A DNA stretch of 64,000 nt from an uncultured Candidatus Melainabacteria bacterium (GCA_934757245.1 CAKVLH010000007.1:1-64000); one strand, 5' to 3'; positions 27,109-35,370 are shown, numbered from the stretch's first letter. A program made the numbers and translations. Notes: generated from the letters alone by a model not told the origin.

Positions 27109-27882
27109 TTAAAACTGCTGATTCTCGCCATTGATAACAATAATTTCAGGAATTGCTCCGAATCTTATAGGTAAAATGCTTGTACCAAGCCCATTGGTTA
27201 CGAGCATTTTGTTTTTGTTTTCTTGAATCATTCCGCGAACAAATTTGTTGCCGTATTTTGACGGCACGCTCAAGGCTCCGATGAACGGCAAATAAATTTG
27301 ACCTCCGTGTAAATGTCCTGCCAATATTAAATCAACATCTTCATGCACATCGTAATAAATATCCGGATTATGGGAAAGTAAGATTCTAGGATGTTCTGTT
27401 CCAATTAGGGCAAGTTCTGCGTCCGGAAATCCTGTTTGTACATCTTCAACTCCTGCAATCGAAAGTCCTTCAAATTTGACATTAGAATTTTCTAACACAG
27501 TTATGCCATTTTTTTGCAAAACTTCACGCACGCCGTCTTTATCATACCAGCCGTCATGATTTCCAAGAACTGTAAAAATAGGAGCTTTGATTTTTTTGAA
27601 TTCTTTTACTTGTTCTTCAATCGGCATAGTGAATTTGCCATCATGGCCTTTTATAAAATCACCGCCTGATAGTACCAAATCGGGTTCAATTTCATTAATA
27701 GTATTCACTATTCTTTGTAATCTCGCTTTTTCATTTTTTGCAATATGAAAGTCGCTTACAAAGACAATCTTTCTATCACCAATATTTTTTAGCGTGTAAT
27801 TTTTTATAATTAACAAATTCGGTTCAATAAAAAAAGACCAAATTATAAGCAATGCGATTAGTAGTAGAAAATATTTAACCAT
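27109..27882 (-). CDS. YkuE-like metallophosphoesterase, membrane-anchored
   Basis: A calcineurin-type phosphoesterase with a two-metal site. An N-terminal hydrophobic helix (about 2-20) anchors it. The motifs are VSDFHIAK, SGGDFI, LGNHDGW, LSHNP and GHLHGGQ. Related proteins cleave UDP-linked or lipid phosphates at the membrane, but the substrate here cannot be read from sequence. At 257 residues it has the normal length. Transcribed alone toward the regulator gene. Confidence 0.9.
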   Translation of the reverse strand: MVKYFLLLIALLIIWSFFIEPNLLIIKNYTLKNIGDRKIVFVSDFHIAKNEKARLQRIVNTINEIEPDLVLSGGDFIKGHDGKFTMPIEEQVKEFKKIKAPIFTVLGNHDGWYDKDGVREVLQKNGITVLENSNVKFEGLSIAGVEDVQTGFPDAELALIGTEHPRILLSHNPDIYYDVHEDVDLILAGHLHGGQIYLPFIGALSVPSKYGNKFVRGMIQENKNKMLVTNGLGTSILPIRFGAIPEIIVINGENQQF

Positions 27883-27947
27883 ACGAACATTTTAGCATAA
27901 TTTGTGCTAGAATAAATACGCAAGAATAACAACAGGGAGTGATAAAT

Positions 27948-28457
27948 ATGATTAACGAAAAATTACAAGAAGCTTTTAATGAGCAAATTAACAAAGAATT
28001 TTATTCTGAATATCTTTATCTAGCTATGAAGGTTTATTTTCAAGAATTAAATTTGCAAGGTTTTGTAAATTGGTTTGATGTTCAAGTTCAAGAAGAACAC
28101 GCACATGCAATGGGTATGTTAAATTACTTGAACGAAAGAGGCGGAAAAATTGAACTTAGAACTATTGAAAGACCTGAACTAGAAGGAATTTGCCCGCTTA
28201 CAATGTTTGAACAAGTTTTAAGACACGAAGAATACGTAACTTCAAGAATTAATCACGTTATGGATGTTGCAGAAGAAGTTAAGGATAGAGCTGCAATGCA
28301 CCTTCTTGACTGGTACATAAAAGAGCAAGTTGAAGAAGAAGCTAACGTTGGTGGAGTTCTTTCAACTTTGAAACTTATTGGTGATGATAAAAAAGCATTA
28401 TTAATTTTAGATAAAGATTTAGCGACTAGAACTTTTGTAGCACCGGTAATCGGGTAA
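27948..28457 (+). CDS. Ferritin (non-heme, FtnA type)
   Basis: Iron-storage 24-mer subunit with ferroxidase centre. Four-helix-bundle motifs are present: EFYSEYLYLAMKVYF, VQEEHAHAMGML and IKEQVEEEANV supply the Glu/His iron ligands. It has 169 residues from ATG 27948, which sits behind AGGGAG. The GTG nine bases earlier is a poorer start. rnhB follows after three bases, so the genes are co-transcribed, an unusual but probably accidental pairing. Confidence 0.95.
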   Translation: MINEKLQEAFNEQINKEFYSEYLYLAMKVYFQELNLQGFVNWFDVQVQEEHAHAMGMLNYLNERGGKIELRTIERPELEGICPLTMFEQVLRHEEYVTSRINHVMDVAEEVKDRAAMHLLDWYIKEQVEEEANVGGVLSTLKLIGDDKKALLILDKDLATRTFVAPVIG

Positions 28458-28460
28458 AAT

Positions 28461-29093
28461 ATGACATCAGAACTTTTATTCCAGTTTGATAAAAGCTTTA
28501 ATAAAACAATTGTCGGTACTGATGAAGCCGGACGCGGGCCGGCTGCCGGCGGAGTCTTTGCCGCTGCTGTTTGTTTTGAAAAAGTTACGGAAGGTTTAAT
28601 TAAAGATTTAGCTATTCTCAATGATTCCAAAAAACTTACGGCTAAAAAACGTGAGTCGATTTATGATGCGATTTTACATAATACTTTAAATAAAATTGTT
28701 TGTGTTGAAGTTGCGGAAATTGAAAAAATTAACATACTTAATGCATCCTTGAAAGCTATGAATCAAGCTTGTTCTGCAATAATAAATTCTGATGATGTTT
28801 TAGTTTTGGTTGACGGAAACAAATTGATTAAGAATTTCAATTATCCACAACAATTTGTGATAAAAGGCGACTCGAAATCAGCTTCAATAGCGGCAGCTAG
28901 TGTGCTTGCAAAAGTTACACGTGATAGGTACATGCAAAAATTGCATGAGGAATTTCCAATGTACAATTGGGCAAAAAATGCCGGATATTTGACCAAAGAG
29001 CATTTGGATGCAATTGATAAGCATGGTTTATGCAAGTATCATCGCCCGTCATTTTTGAGCAAGCATTTTGAAAAACAATTATCATTGCTATAA
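28461..29093 (+). CDS. rnhB: Ribonuclease HII
   Basis: Removes ribonucleotides embedded in DNA. The catalytic acids are in GTDEAGRGPAAGG (Asp, Glu) and VLVDGNK, with the GDSKSASIAAASVLAKVTRD segment and a final acidic residue near EHLDAIDKHG. It has 210 residues, the normal length. The start lies three bases after the ferritin stop with no ribosome-binding site of its own, consistent with coupling. Confidence 0.96.
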   Translation: MTSELLFQFDKSFNKTIVGTDEAGRGPAAGGVFAAAVCFEKVTEGLIKDLAILNDSKKLTAKKRESIYDAILHNTLNKIVCVEVAEIEKINILNASLKAMNQACSAIINSDDVLVLVDGNKLIKNFNYPQQFVIKGDSKSASIAAASVLAKVTRDRYMQKLHEEFPMYNWAKNAGYLTKEHLDAIDKHGLCKYHRPSFLSKHFEKQLSLL

Positions 29094-29115
29094 TTTTTGT
29101 GTAACTAAACTTAAT

Positions 29116-30030
29116 TTAGTCTTGCATATCTTTAAAACTATTCATTGCTTGATATGAGCTTCTTACTAGTGGGCCGATTTGAAAATTCTTAAATCCGACT
29201 TTTCGTGCCAGAGTTTTTAATTTTTCAAATTCTTCCAGCGTATAAAATTTTGCAACCTCTAAATGCGCTTTTGAAGGTTGAATATACTGTCCAATCGTAA
29301 CAATATCAACTCCGGCGTTCTTTAAATCAACCAAAGTTGATTCAATTTGTTCAAAATTTTCACCCAAACCTACCATTAATCCTGATTTGGTAACGATTGA
29401 AGAATTATTTTTAATATATTTCAAAACTTCAAGCGACCAATCATAATTGCCTTGTGGGCGTGCGGTTGCAAAAATTTCTCTTACAGCTTCTATATTATGA
29501 TTAAAAACTTCAGGATTAGCCTGTATGATTGTATTCAATGGAGAGCATAAGTTTATCTGCCCCTTGAGTGAGGAGGTTAGGGGGTGGGGTTTTTCGTTAG
29601 GTGCAAGCCCTTTTGGTTTAAAATCCGGTGTTAAGATTTCGACTTTAGCATCGCAAATTTTTCGGATTTCATCAACACAATTCTTAAAATGTTCTGCACC
29701 ACCATCCGGCAAATCATCACGCGTAACAGACGTAATTACGGCATATTTTAAGCCCAATTCTTTTACGGCTTCTGCTATATGTTTTGGCTCATCCAAGTCT
29801 AATGGTGCGGGTTTTTCGCTGGAAATATTACAATAACGGCAATTGCGCGTACAAACATTGCCCATAATCAAAAATGTTGCAGTGTTGTGCGAATAACATT
29901 CGCTTTTGTTAGGACAGCGTGCGCCTTCGCAAACAGTATTTAGACATTTTGTTTTTAAGATTCTTCGAACAGTTTTTGTCTTTTCTGTATCAATAATCGG
30001 ACGTTTTAAATATTCTGGTAATCTTGGCAT
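29116..30030 (-). CDS. lipA: Lipoyl synthase with a short in-frame repeat insertion
   Basis: Radical-SAM enzyme that inserts two sulfurs into protein-bound octanoate. The auxiliary cluster cysteines (CLNTVCEGARCPNKSEC) and the radical-SAM motif CTRNCRYC are intact, as is the C-terminal RSSY. Between EILTPDFKP and INLCSPLNTI the protein carries NEKPHPLTSSLKGQ, which family members lack. It is encoded by a GC-rich palindrome fragment described separately. The product is about 15 residues longer than usual. GGAGGG precedes ATG 30030. A tiny-peptide cassette lies immediately upstream on the same strand. Confidence 0.94.
   Translation of the reverse strand: MPRLPEYLKRPIIDTEKTKTVRRILKTKCLNTVCEGARCPNKSECYSHNTATFLIMGNVCTRNCRYCNISSEKPAPLDLDEPKHIAEAVKELGLKYAVITSVTRDDLPDGGAEHFKNCVDEIRKICDAKVEILTPDFKPKGLAPNEKPHPLTSSLKGQINLCSPLNTIIQANPEVFNHNIEAVREIFATARPQGNYDWSLEVLKYIKNNSSIVTKSGLMVGLGENFEQIESTLVDLKNAGVDIVTIGQYIQPSKAHLEVAKFYTLEEFEKLKTLARKVGFKNFQIGPLVRSSYQAMNSFKDMQD
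29560..29605 (-). repeat. GC-rich palindrome fragment inside lipA
   Basis: On the coding strand it contains ACCCCACCCCCTAACC and CTCACTCAAGGGG, matching one half of the GC-rich elements found between genes here (1149, 45360, 47190). It is read through in frame and adds about 14 residues. Confidence 0.6.
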
Positions 30031-30067
30031 ATTCCCTCCGCTAGACTTGAATTTTATTTAGAATACG

Positions 30068-30270
30068 TTAAAATAAGAATATAGGCAAGGGTAATGAAGG
30101 CACCCTTACCACCTACATGTTAATGTAGAATTTTGTAGATTAGAATTAGCATTATTGTCAGTAGTGCTAATTCTTTTTTATTGATTTCAACTAACATCTA
30201 TACCTCCTTTCCGTTAGTGAAAATCAGTTTTAGTATGTGTTAAAATCTTTAGCCTATATTCTTATTTTAA
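30068..30270 (-). other. Tiny-peptide cassette 3 (structured mRNA, type I toxin-like)
   Basis: The transcript's 5' arm TTAAAATAAGAATATAGGC (minus strand, 30270-30252) is perfectly complementary over 19 bases to its 3' arm (30086-30068). A hairpin AAGGGT/ACCCTT precedes the 3' arm. The start site predicted from the promoter is at the 5' arm, so the folded mRNA would close end to end. Confidence 0.65.
30120..30197 (-). CDS. 25-residue hydrophobic peptide, cassette 3 (putative type I toxin)
   Basis: Begins MLVEINKKEL, then a Leu/Ile/Met helix, ending IYKILH. Two residues longer than the other three peptides. AAAGGAGG lies before the ATG. The lipA start is 90 bases downstream of its stop on the same strand, so lipA could be read from the same promoter. 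Confidence 0.62.
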   Translation of the reverse strand: MLVEINKKELALLTIMLILIYKILH

Positions 30271-30281
30271 TGTGCAAAACC

Positions 30282-30310
30282 ATAATACCAAAAGTGTGAA
30301 AATATATCAA
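30282..30310 (-). promoter_or_regulatory. Promoter of cassette 3
   Basis: Minus strand TTGATA (30310-30305), a 17-base spacer, TATTAT (30287-30282). It may also serve lipA. Confidence 0.75.
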
Positions 30311-30335
30311 TAAATATTCTTTTGCATTTGGGCTT

Positions 30336-30361
30336 TGTCGGCTTAGTAAAGCCGACCTACA
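30336..30361 (-). repeat. GTAGG hairpin (REP-like), copy b
   Basis: TCGGCTTAGTAAAGCCGA followed by CCTAC, i.e. GTAGG-hairpin on the minus strand. Nearly identical to copy f at 32268. Confidence 0.6.
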
Positions 30362-30444
30362 GAAATTCTATTCAAAATTCAAATCTATTATATCTTCAAT
30401 ATCCTTGTTACTACCCCAATTGATATCATATAAAAGTTTAAGTG

Positions 30445-30496
30445 TAGATATTTCTCTTGATTGTAACAATTTTATTACAATCAAGAGAAATATCTA
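30445..30496. repeat. Perfect 22-bp inverted repeat beside a promoter
   Basis: Left arm 30445-30466 (TAGATATTTCTCTTGATTG and on) and right arm 30475-30496 are perfect complements around an 8-base loop. No T-run follows. Instead a -35 box begins at once. Possible operator or end of a mobile element. Confidence 0.8.
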
Positions 30497-30525
30497 TTGA
30501 CTAATTTGTAACAATATCTTAATAA
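30497..30525 (+). promoter_or_regulatory. Promoter of the paired membrane-protein genes
   Basis: TTGACT (30497-30502), 17 bases, TAATAA (30520-30525). TTGTAACAAT, present in the inverted repeat, recurs inside the spacer (30506-30515). Confidence 0.6.
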
Positions 30526-30589
30526 TAACGCAAATTTTAAGCTTTTTTTATTTTTATTATAATGAAGGTAGTTTTACTATGGAGGTTTT

Positions 30590-31054
30590 ATGTCTATAAC
30601 TGGAATTAATGCTTATAGTCCAAGAGTCGGTTTTAAAGCAAATTCACCAAAGAAACAACAACAATATGAAAATCCGATTGATAGAGGTACAGAAAGAAAT
30701 TTAGCTGTTTTAAGCTCTGTTGGGATGAGTGCATTAGCAGGGGTGCTTGCAGGTGGTTTAACTACTCTTTTCACAAAAGGTGTTAAATGGCCGGTTGGAG
30801 TTGGTATCGTTGCAACTTTAGGTGCGTTAGGCTTGACTCTGCCATCAAAAATGTACAATACAAAAGTCAGCGCTTATACAAGAGAAAAAGAAATGGACGT
30901 ATTTTCTAGACAAAAAACAGCACAAAATAATATTTATGAAGATATCAACAATGAAATAAAAGATGATAATGTATCACTTGATGATAAAATTAATCATTAC
31001 GCAACCGTAAAAATGGCTGATAATGGTAGTGGAGTAATGGTAAAAGGTGTGTAA
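30590..31054 (+). CDS. Unknown small membrane protein, paralogue 1
   Basis: A 154-residue protein of unknown function. The polar leader starts MSITGINAYSPRVGFKANSP, then two hydrophobic segments (about 43-62 and 66-85) and a polar helical tail. The sequence KVSAYTREKEMDVF in the tail matches KVNTFTKSKEMDTY in the next gene, showing the two are paralogues. GGAGG lies before ATG 30590. The genes abut without a gap and are certainly co-transcribed. Bracketed by direct repeats carrying tiny-peptide cassettes. Confidence 0.75.
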   Translation: MSITGINAYSPRVGFKANSPKKQQQYENPIDRGTERNLAVLSSVGMSALAGVLAGGLTTLFTKGVKWPVGVGIVATLGALGLTLPSKMYNTKVSAYTREKEMDVFSRQKTAQNNIYEDINNEIKDDNVSLDDKINHYATVKMADNGSGVMVKGV

Positions 31055-31630
31055 ATGAGCATTTCTGCTATTAATACAATAAATAATTATCAATATAATC
31101 CAAATTTTACCCAAAAGAAGATTGAGCAACCATCACAGAAAAATGATGAAAACCCAATTTCACGTAAAGGTGAAGCTGCAAATCTTGTTAAAGCAACCTT
31201 TCTAGGTGGTTTGGCTTTAGCAGGAAAATTGGTTTGGGAATTAGTCGTTGACGGTGATTTTGAATTTGAAAATGTTGCAAAAAAAGCCGGAAAATTAGTC
31301 GATAAAAATAAAAAAGATGCAAGCAAGAATAAGAAATTTTTATACAAATTAGGTGCATTTGTTTCATTAATGGCAGCAGGTTTTACAGGTTTTGCATTAC
31401 TTTATACGGCGTATAAAGCACCTAAAATTGCTTATGAAAGCAAAGTAAATACATTTACCAAATCTAAAGAAATGGATACTTATACAAAATCCAACGAAGC
31501 GGAACGTGAACTTTATACCCAATTAGCTGATAAAGCTAAAACATCAACCAAAGAAGAAAAAGAAGATTTAAAAGAGCAGTATGTAAAAATGACAATGGCA
31601 AAAAACCAAGTACCTGATTTTGTAAAATAA
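31055..31630 (+). CDS. Unknown small membrane protein, paralogue 2
   Basis: 191 residues, starting right after the previous stop codon. The polar leader (MSISAINTINNYQYNPNFTQ) is followed by a weak hydrophobic segment, a Lys-rich linker (VDKNKKDASKNKK), a membrane helix near 103-125, then the tail KVNTFTKSKEMDTY and a charged helix to the end. No known domain. The leader resembles the other NxxF-type leaders in this window. Possible hetero-oligomer with paralogue 1. Confidence 0.75.
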   Translation: MSISAINTINNYQYNPNFTQKKIEQPSQKNDENPISRKGEAANLVKATFLGGLALAGKLVWELVVDGDFEFENVAKKAGKLVDKNKKDASKNKKFLYKLGAFVSLMAAGFTGFALLYTAYKAPKIAYESKVNTFTKSKEMDTYTKSNEAERELYTQLADKAKTSTKEEKEDLKEQYVKMTMAKNQVPDFVK

Positions 31631-31650
31631 TATAAAAAAGAGCGTAGTTA

Positions 31651-31677
31651 GTAGGGCGGCTTTACTAAGCCGACGAG
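31651..31677 (+). repeat. GTAGG hairpin (REP-like), copy c
   Basis: GTAGGGCGGCTTTACTAAGC with a pairing GCCG; an imperfect version of copies b and f in the opposite orientation. Confidence 0.5.
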
Positions 31678-31899
31678 ACAAAGTGCGATTTTTTGCACCA
31701 TTAATCTAAATATAATATTATTAAAACAGTTTATAAAACTAGATTCTTCATTTTACAATACACTTCCAAGCTTGTAGGCATTACTACTAACAAAGAAATA
31801 AAGTGTAAAAACGGCTCCAGAATGACGCCAAACTGGTAGTTTACGCCAAGTCATTGAGAAGGCGATTAACTTAAAGCGATTCTACAAAGTCCGGAGTTC

Positions 31900-31927
31900 G
31901 TGTTCAACGATTTTCATTGAACACTAC
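31900..31927 (-). repeat. GTAGG-family hairpin, copy d
   Basis: GTGTTCAACG pairs with CATTGAACAC, followed by TAC. Same stem family as copy g at 35251. Confidence 0.5.
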
Positions 31928-31958
31928 AATATCATCTATATTAATTTGAAAAATTATT

Positions 31959-31981
31959 GTCAGGCTGTGCCTGACCTACAT
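31959..31981 (-). repeat. GTAGG hairpin (REP-like), copy e
   Basis: GTCAGGCTGTGCCTGAC then CTAC. Same stem as copy h at 47147, opposite orientation. Confidence 0.6.
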
Positions 31982-32009
31982 ACTAGACTTGAATTTTATT
32001 TAGAATACG

Positions 32010-32202
32010 TTAAAATAAGAATATAGGCAAGGGCGCCGTTAACACCCTGCCAACCCATTAGAGGGTTTTTAGTATGAGAATTAGTATTATGATTAATGCT
32101 AATTCTCTTTCGGTGATTTCAACTAACATCTATACCTCCTTTCCGTTAGTGAAAATCAGTTTTAGTATGTGTTAAAATCTTTAGCCTATATTCTTATTTT
32201 AA
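32010..32202 (-). other. Tiny-peptide cassette 4 (structured mRNA, type I toxin-like)
   Basis: End arms TTAAAATAAGAATATAGGC, 32202-32184 and 32028-32010, pair perfectly. The 3' hairpin is GGGTG/CGCCC, a different sequence from cassette 3 but again paired. Layout otherwise identical to cassette 3. Confidence 0.65.
32058..32129 (-). CDS. 23-residue hydrophobic peptide, cassette 4 (putative type I toxin)
   Basis: Starts MLVEITEREL like cassette 1, followed by an almost pure Ile/Leu helix ending LKTL. AAAGGAGG precedes the ATG. No gene lies immediately downstream on this strand, so this copy has no lipA-like companion. Confidence 0.63.
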   Translation of the reverse strand: MLVEITERELALIIILILILKTL

Positions 32203-32213
32203 TGTGCCAAACC

Positions 32214-32242
32214 ATAATACCAAAAGTGTGAAAATATATCAA
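32214..32242 (-). promoter_or_regulatory. Promoter of cassette 4
   Basis: TTGATA (32242-32237), a 17-base spacer and TATTAT (32219-32214), identical to the cassette 3 promoter. Confidence 0.75.
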
Positions 32243-32267
32243 TAAATATTCTTTTATTTTGGTTTTT

Positions 32268-32293
32268 TGTCGGCTTAGTAAAGCCGACCTACA
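32268..32293 (-). repeat. GTAGG hairpin (REP-like), copy f
   Basis: TCGGCTTAGTAAAGCCGA plus CCTAC, as copy b. Confidence 0.6.
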
Positions 32294-32359
32294 AAAAATA
32301 CGAAAAAGACATAACAGTATAGACATAAAGAACTTTCATGTAAAGAATTTATAAAGCTT

Positions 32360-32398
32360 TTTTAGCGAGTGTAAAAGTTACACTCGCTAAATGCTTTT
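32360..32398 (+). terminator. Hairpin upstream of adhE
   Basis: TTAGCGAGTGTAA pairs with TTACACTCGCTAA, then ATGCTTTTTC. It resembles a terminator that would insulate adhE from upstream transcription. Confidence 0.55.
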
Positions 32399-32462
32399 TC
32401 TTGTGCGGATTTTAGCTCAATTTATATACTCCATATCCCCTAAATCCTCATGTTGACTTGCG

Positions 32463-32491
32463 TTGACAATAATTTTAATTTGTGTTGCAAT
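32463..32491 (+). promoter_or_regulatory. adhE promoter
   Basis: TTGACA (32463-32468), 17 bases, TGCAAT (32486-32491). A second TTGACT lies nine bases upstream of the -35. Confidence 0.55.
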
Positions 32492-32526
32492 ATTGTTATA
32501 GCCGTACTAAAAAAAGGAGATTCAAA

Positions 32527-35184
32527 ATGACAACTAAGACTAAAAAGAACGTTGAATCTTTGGAAAAAAGCTTGGAAGCATCAAATGTTGTTGAAACACT
32601 TGACCAATTAGAAAGCTTAATTTCTAGAGTTCACAAAGCTCAAAGAATTTTCGCAACTTTCTCACAAGAAAAAGTTGACGCTATATTCAAAGCAGCAGCT
32701 ACAGCAGCAGATAAGGCTCGTATTCCTCTTGCAAGAATGGCTGTTGAAGAAACTGGCATGGGTATTTTAGAAGATAAGATTATCAAAAACCACTTTGCTT
32801 CTGAATATATTTATAACAAACATAAACACGCTAAAACTTGCGGTATCATCAGAGAAGACAAAATCAACGGTACAAAAGTAGTTGCAGAACCTTTAGGCGT
32901 TTTAGCAGGTATCGTTCCTACTACAAACCCAACTTCAACTGCTATTTTCAAATCTTTAATTTCATTAAAGACTAGAAACGGTATCATCTTCTCACCACAC
33001 CCAAGAGCTAAAAAATCTACAATCGCAGCTGCTAAAATCGTTTTAGATGCTGCTGTTAAAGCTGGCGCTCCAGAAGATATTATTGGTTGGATTGATGTTC
33101 CATCAATTGAACTTTCAAGCGCATTGATGAAACACCCTAATATCGATTGTATCTTAGCTACAGGTGGCCCTGGCATGGTTAAGGCTGCTTATTCATCAGG
33201 CAACCCTGCTTTAGGTGTTGGCCCTGGTAATACACCGGCTGTTATTGATGAAACTGCTGATATTAAAATGGCTGTTTCTTCAATTCTTATGTCAAAATCT
33301 TTCGACAACGGTATGATTTGTGCTTCTGAACAATCAGTAGTAGTTGTTGATAGCATTTATGAAGAAGTTAAAAAAGAATTCATTTACAGAGGTGCTTACC
33401 TTGTAAATGATAGTCAACAACAAAAATTAGTAGACCTTCCTCTAATCGACCCTAAGAGAGGAACTGCTCATCCTGACGTAGTTGGTCAAAAACCTCACAG
33501 AATCGCTGAATTAGCTGGTTTTGGCAACGAAGTTCCTGAAGATGCTAAAATCTTATTGGTTGAAAGACCTGAAGTTGATTGGGAAGATCCATTCTCAAGA
33601 GAAAAATTATCACCAGTTTTAACTCTTTACAGAGCTAGTGATTTTGAAGATGCTACTGAAAAAGCATACCACTTAGTAAGCAAAGGTGGCGCAGGACACA
33701 CTTCAGTTCTTTACACAGACGAACGTAAAAAAGATAGAATCAACATGTTTGGCGAAAAAATGCCAACTTGCAGAGTTCTAATCAACTCTCCATCATCTCA
33801 AGGTGGTATTGGTGATTTGTTCAACTTCAGACTTGAACCATCACTAACTCTAGGCTGCGGTTCTTGGGGCGGAAACGCTGTTTCAGGTAACGTAGGCGTA
33901 GAAAACTTATTGAACTACAAAACCGTTGCTGAAAGGAGAGAAAATATGTTATGGTTCAAAGTTCCTTCTAAAGTTTACTTCAAGAGAGGCGCTACTGACT
34001 TAGCTCTTCGTGAATTAGAAGGTAAAAAACGTGCATTCATCGTAACTGACAGATTCTTGTTCAACTCAGGTGCTGTTAATGCAATTACTAACGTTCTTGA
34101 CGAAATCGGTATTGAACACGAAGTATTCTTCGATGTTAAACCGGATCCAACATTGTCAACAATCGACCAAGCTATGGCTATTATGAAACCATTTGAACCT
34201 GATGTAATCATTTCATTAGGTGGCGGTTCTCCAATGGACGCAGCTAAAATTATGTGGTTATTGTATGAACAACCTGATACAAACTTCGAAGATATCGCTA
34301 TGAGATTTATGGATATCAGAAAGAGAATTTGCAGAATCCCTGAATTAGGCAAGAAAGCTACTATGGTTGCTATTCCTACAACATCAGGTACTGGTTCTGA
34401 AGTAACTCCATTCGCTATCATTACTGATGACGAAACTCACGTAAAATATGCAATCGCTGATTACGCTTTAACACCAAATATGGCTATTGTTGACCCTAAC
34501 TTCGTTGATGGTATGCCAAAAGGTTTGACTTCAGCTTCTGGTATCGACGCATTAGTTCACGCATTTGAAGCTTATGTATCTTGTATGGCTACAAACTTCA
34601 CTAACTCAAATGCTTTAGAAGCAACTAAGTTGGTATTCAGATACTTAGAACGTTCATACAAAGAAGGTGCTAATGATCCTATCGCTAGAGAAAAAATGCA
34701 CTACGCTGCAACAATCGCTGGTATGGCATTTGCTAACTCTTTCTTAGGATTGTGCCACTCTATGGCTCACAAACTTGGTGCTATGTACCACGTTCCACAC
34801 GGTGTAGCTAACGCATTGTTATTCAGACAAATCATCAAGTACAATGCTTCAGATGCTCCACACAAACAAGCAATCTTCCCTCAATACAAATTCCCTAATG
34901 CGAAGGCTAAATATGGTCAAATCGCTGATGAATTGGGCTTGGGCGGTAAGAATGATGATGAAAAGGTTGAATTGTTAATCAAGGCAGTTGATGAATTGAT
35001 GGATAAGATTGACCTTCCTAAGTCAATTAAAGACTTCGGCGTAGATGAAAAAACATTCATGGATAACTTGGATGAACTTGTTGAATTGGCATTCGATGAC
35101 CAATGCACAGGTGCTAACCCTGCTTACCCATTGATGTCTGATATCAAACAAATCTACATTGACGGTTATTATGGTAATGTTTAA
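32527..35184 (+). CDS. adhE: Bifunctional acetaldehyde-CoA/alcohol dehydrogenase
   Basis: Reduces acetyl-CoA to ethanol in two NADH-dependent steps and forms spirosomes. Residues 1-440 are the aldehyde dehydrogenase part with catalytic Cys in [12 protein letters not shown]. About 450-885 is the iron-dependent alcohol dehydrogenase with [22 protein letters not shown] and the iron-binding His residues in [19 protein letters not shown]. It has 885 residues from ATG 32527 behind AAAGGAG. Codons ending in C (AAC, TTC, ATC) are far more common than in most neighbours, suggesting high expression. Confidence 0.97.
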   Translation: MTTKTKKNVESLEKSLEASNVVETLDQLESLISRVHKAQRIFATFSQEKVDAIFKAAATAADKARIPLARMAVEETGMGILEDKIIKNHFASEYIYNKHKHAKTCGIIREDKINGTKVVAEPLGVLAGIVPTTNPTSTAIFKSLISLKTRNGIIFSPHPRAKKSTIAAAKIVLDAAVKAGAPEDIIGWIDVPSIELSSALMKHPNIDCILATGGPGMVKAAYSSGNPALGVGPGNTPAVIDETADIKMAVSSILMSKSFDNGMICASEQSVVVVDSIYEEVKKEFIYRGAYLVNDSQQQKLVDLPLIDPKRGTAHPDVVGQKPHRIAELAGFGNEVPEDAKILLVERPEVDWEDPFSREKLSPVLTLYRASDFEDATEKAYHLVSKGGAGHTSVLYTDERKKDRINMFGEKMPTCRVLINSPSSQGGIGDLFNFRLEPSLTLGCGSWGGNAVSGNVGVENLLNYKTVAERRENMLWFKVPSKVYFKRGATDLALRELEGKKRAFIVTDRFLFNSGAVNAITNVLDEIGIEHEVFFDVKPDPTLSTIDQAMAIMKPFEPDVIISLGGGSPMDAAKIMWLLYEQPDTNFEDIAMRFMDIRKRICRIPELGKKATMVAIPTTSGTGSEVTPFAIITDDETHVKYAIADYALTPNMAIVDPNFVDGMPKGLTSASGIDALVHAFEAYVSCMATNFTNSNALEATKLVFRYLERSYKEGANDPIAREKMHYAATIAGMAFANSFLGLCHSMAHKLGAMYHVPHGVANALLFRQIIKYNASDAPHKQAIFPQYKFPNAKAKYGQIADELGLGGKNDDEKVELLIKAVDELMDKIDLPKSIKDFGVDEKTFMDNLDELVELAFDDQCTGANPAYPLMSDIKQIYIDGYYGNV

Positions 35185-35203
35185 TTAAATATTAAATATT
35201 TAG

Positions 35204-35236
35204 ACGGTGCGCTCTTTAAAGAGCGCACTGTTTTTA
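35204..35236 (+). terminator. adhE terminator
   Basis: ACGGTGCGCTC pairs with GAGCGCACTGT around a six-base loop, followed by TTTTT. Confidence 0.88.
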
Positions 35237-35250
35237 TGTTTTATATATTT

Positions 35251-35286
35251 GTCGTGTTCAATGAAAAACGTTGAACACGACCTACA
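35251..35286 (-). repeat. GTAGG hairpin (REP-like), copy g
   Basis: GTCGTGTTCAATG pairs with CGTTGAACACGAC (one G-T), followed by CTACA. It ends 49 bases before the next promoter. Confidence 0.6.
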
Positions 35287-35334
35287 ACTCAATTGGAGAG
35301 AAGGTTTTTTATCAAAACTACTTTTCTTAAAAAA

Positions 35335-35363
35335 TTGCGTATAACGATTTTTTATACTATAAT
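35335..35363 (+). promoter_or_regulatory. Promoter giving a leaderless ComM-like mRNA
   Basis: TTGCGT (35335-35340), 17 bases, TATAAT (35358-35363). The ATG at 35371 begins eight bases after the -10, so transcription should start on the start codon. No Shine-Dalgarno sequence is present. Confidence 0.7.
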
Positions 35364-35370
35364 ACGTTCA

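Larger units (their letters stand above)
30041..30361. repeat. Direct repeat, copy A (about 300 bp)
   Basis: Matches 31984-32293 in the same orientation, from CTAGACTTGAATTTTATTTA through the whole tiny-peptide cassette and its promoter to the GTAGG hairpin. Together the copies bracket the two membrane-protein genes at 30590-31630. Confidence 0.8.
31681..31983. other. Intergenic stretch with small hairpins, no gene
   Basis: I find no ORF with a ribosome-binding site. It contains two GTAGG-family hairpins (listed separately). The part between about 31760 and 31890 is unassigned and may be a decayed remnant. Confidence 0.5.
31984..32293. repeat. Direct repeat, copy B (about 300 bp)
   Basis: Second copy of 30041-30361, including cassette 4, its promoter and a GTAGG hairpin. 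The differences are concentrated in the peptide's hydrophobic codons and the 3' hairpin. Confidence 0.8.

Noticed and set aside
30068-30270. Cassettes as simple MITEs with terminal inverted repeats
   Set aside because: Not fully excluded, but promoter placement at the 5' arm, RNA-only G-U pairing in cassette 2 and conserved peptide coding fit a structured mRNA better. I see no consistent target duplication.
33975-34421. 148-codon minus-strand ORF within adhE
   Set aside because: Complement of a highly expressed gene with strong codon bias; no start signals or domain.
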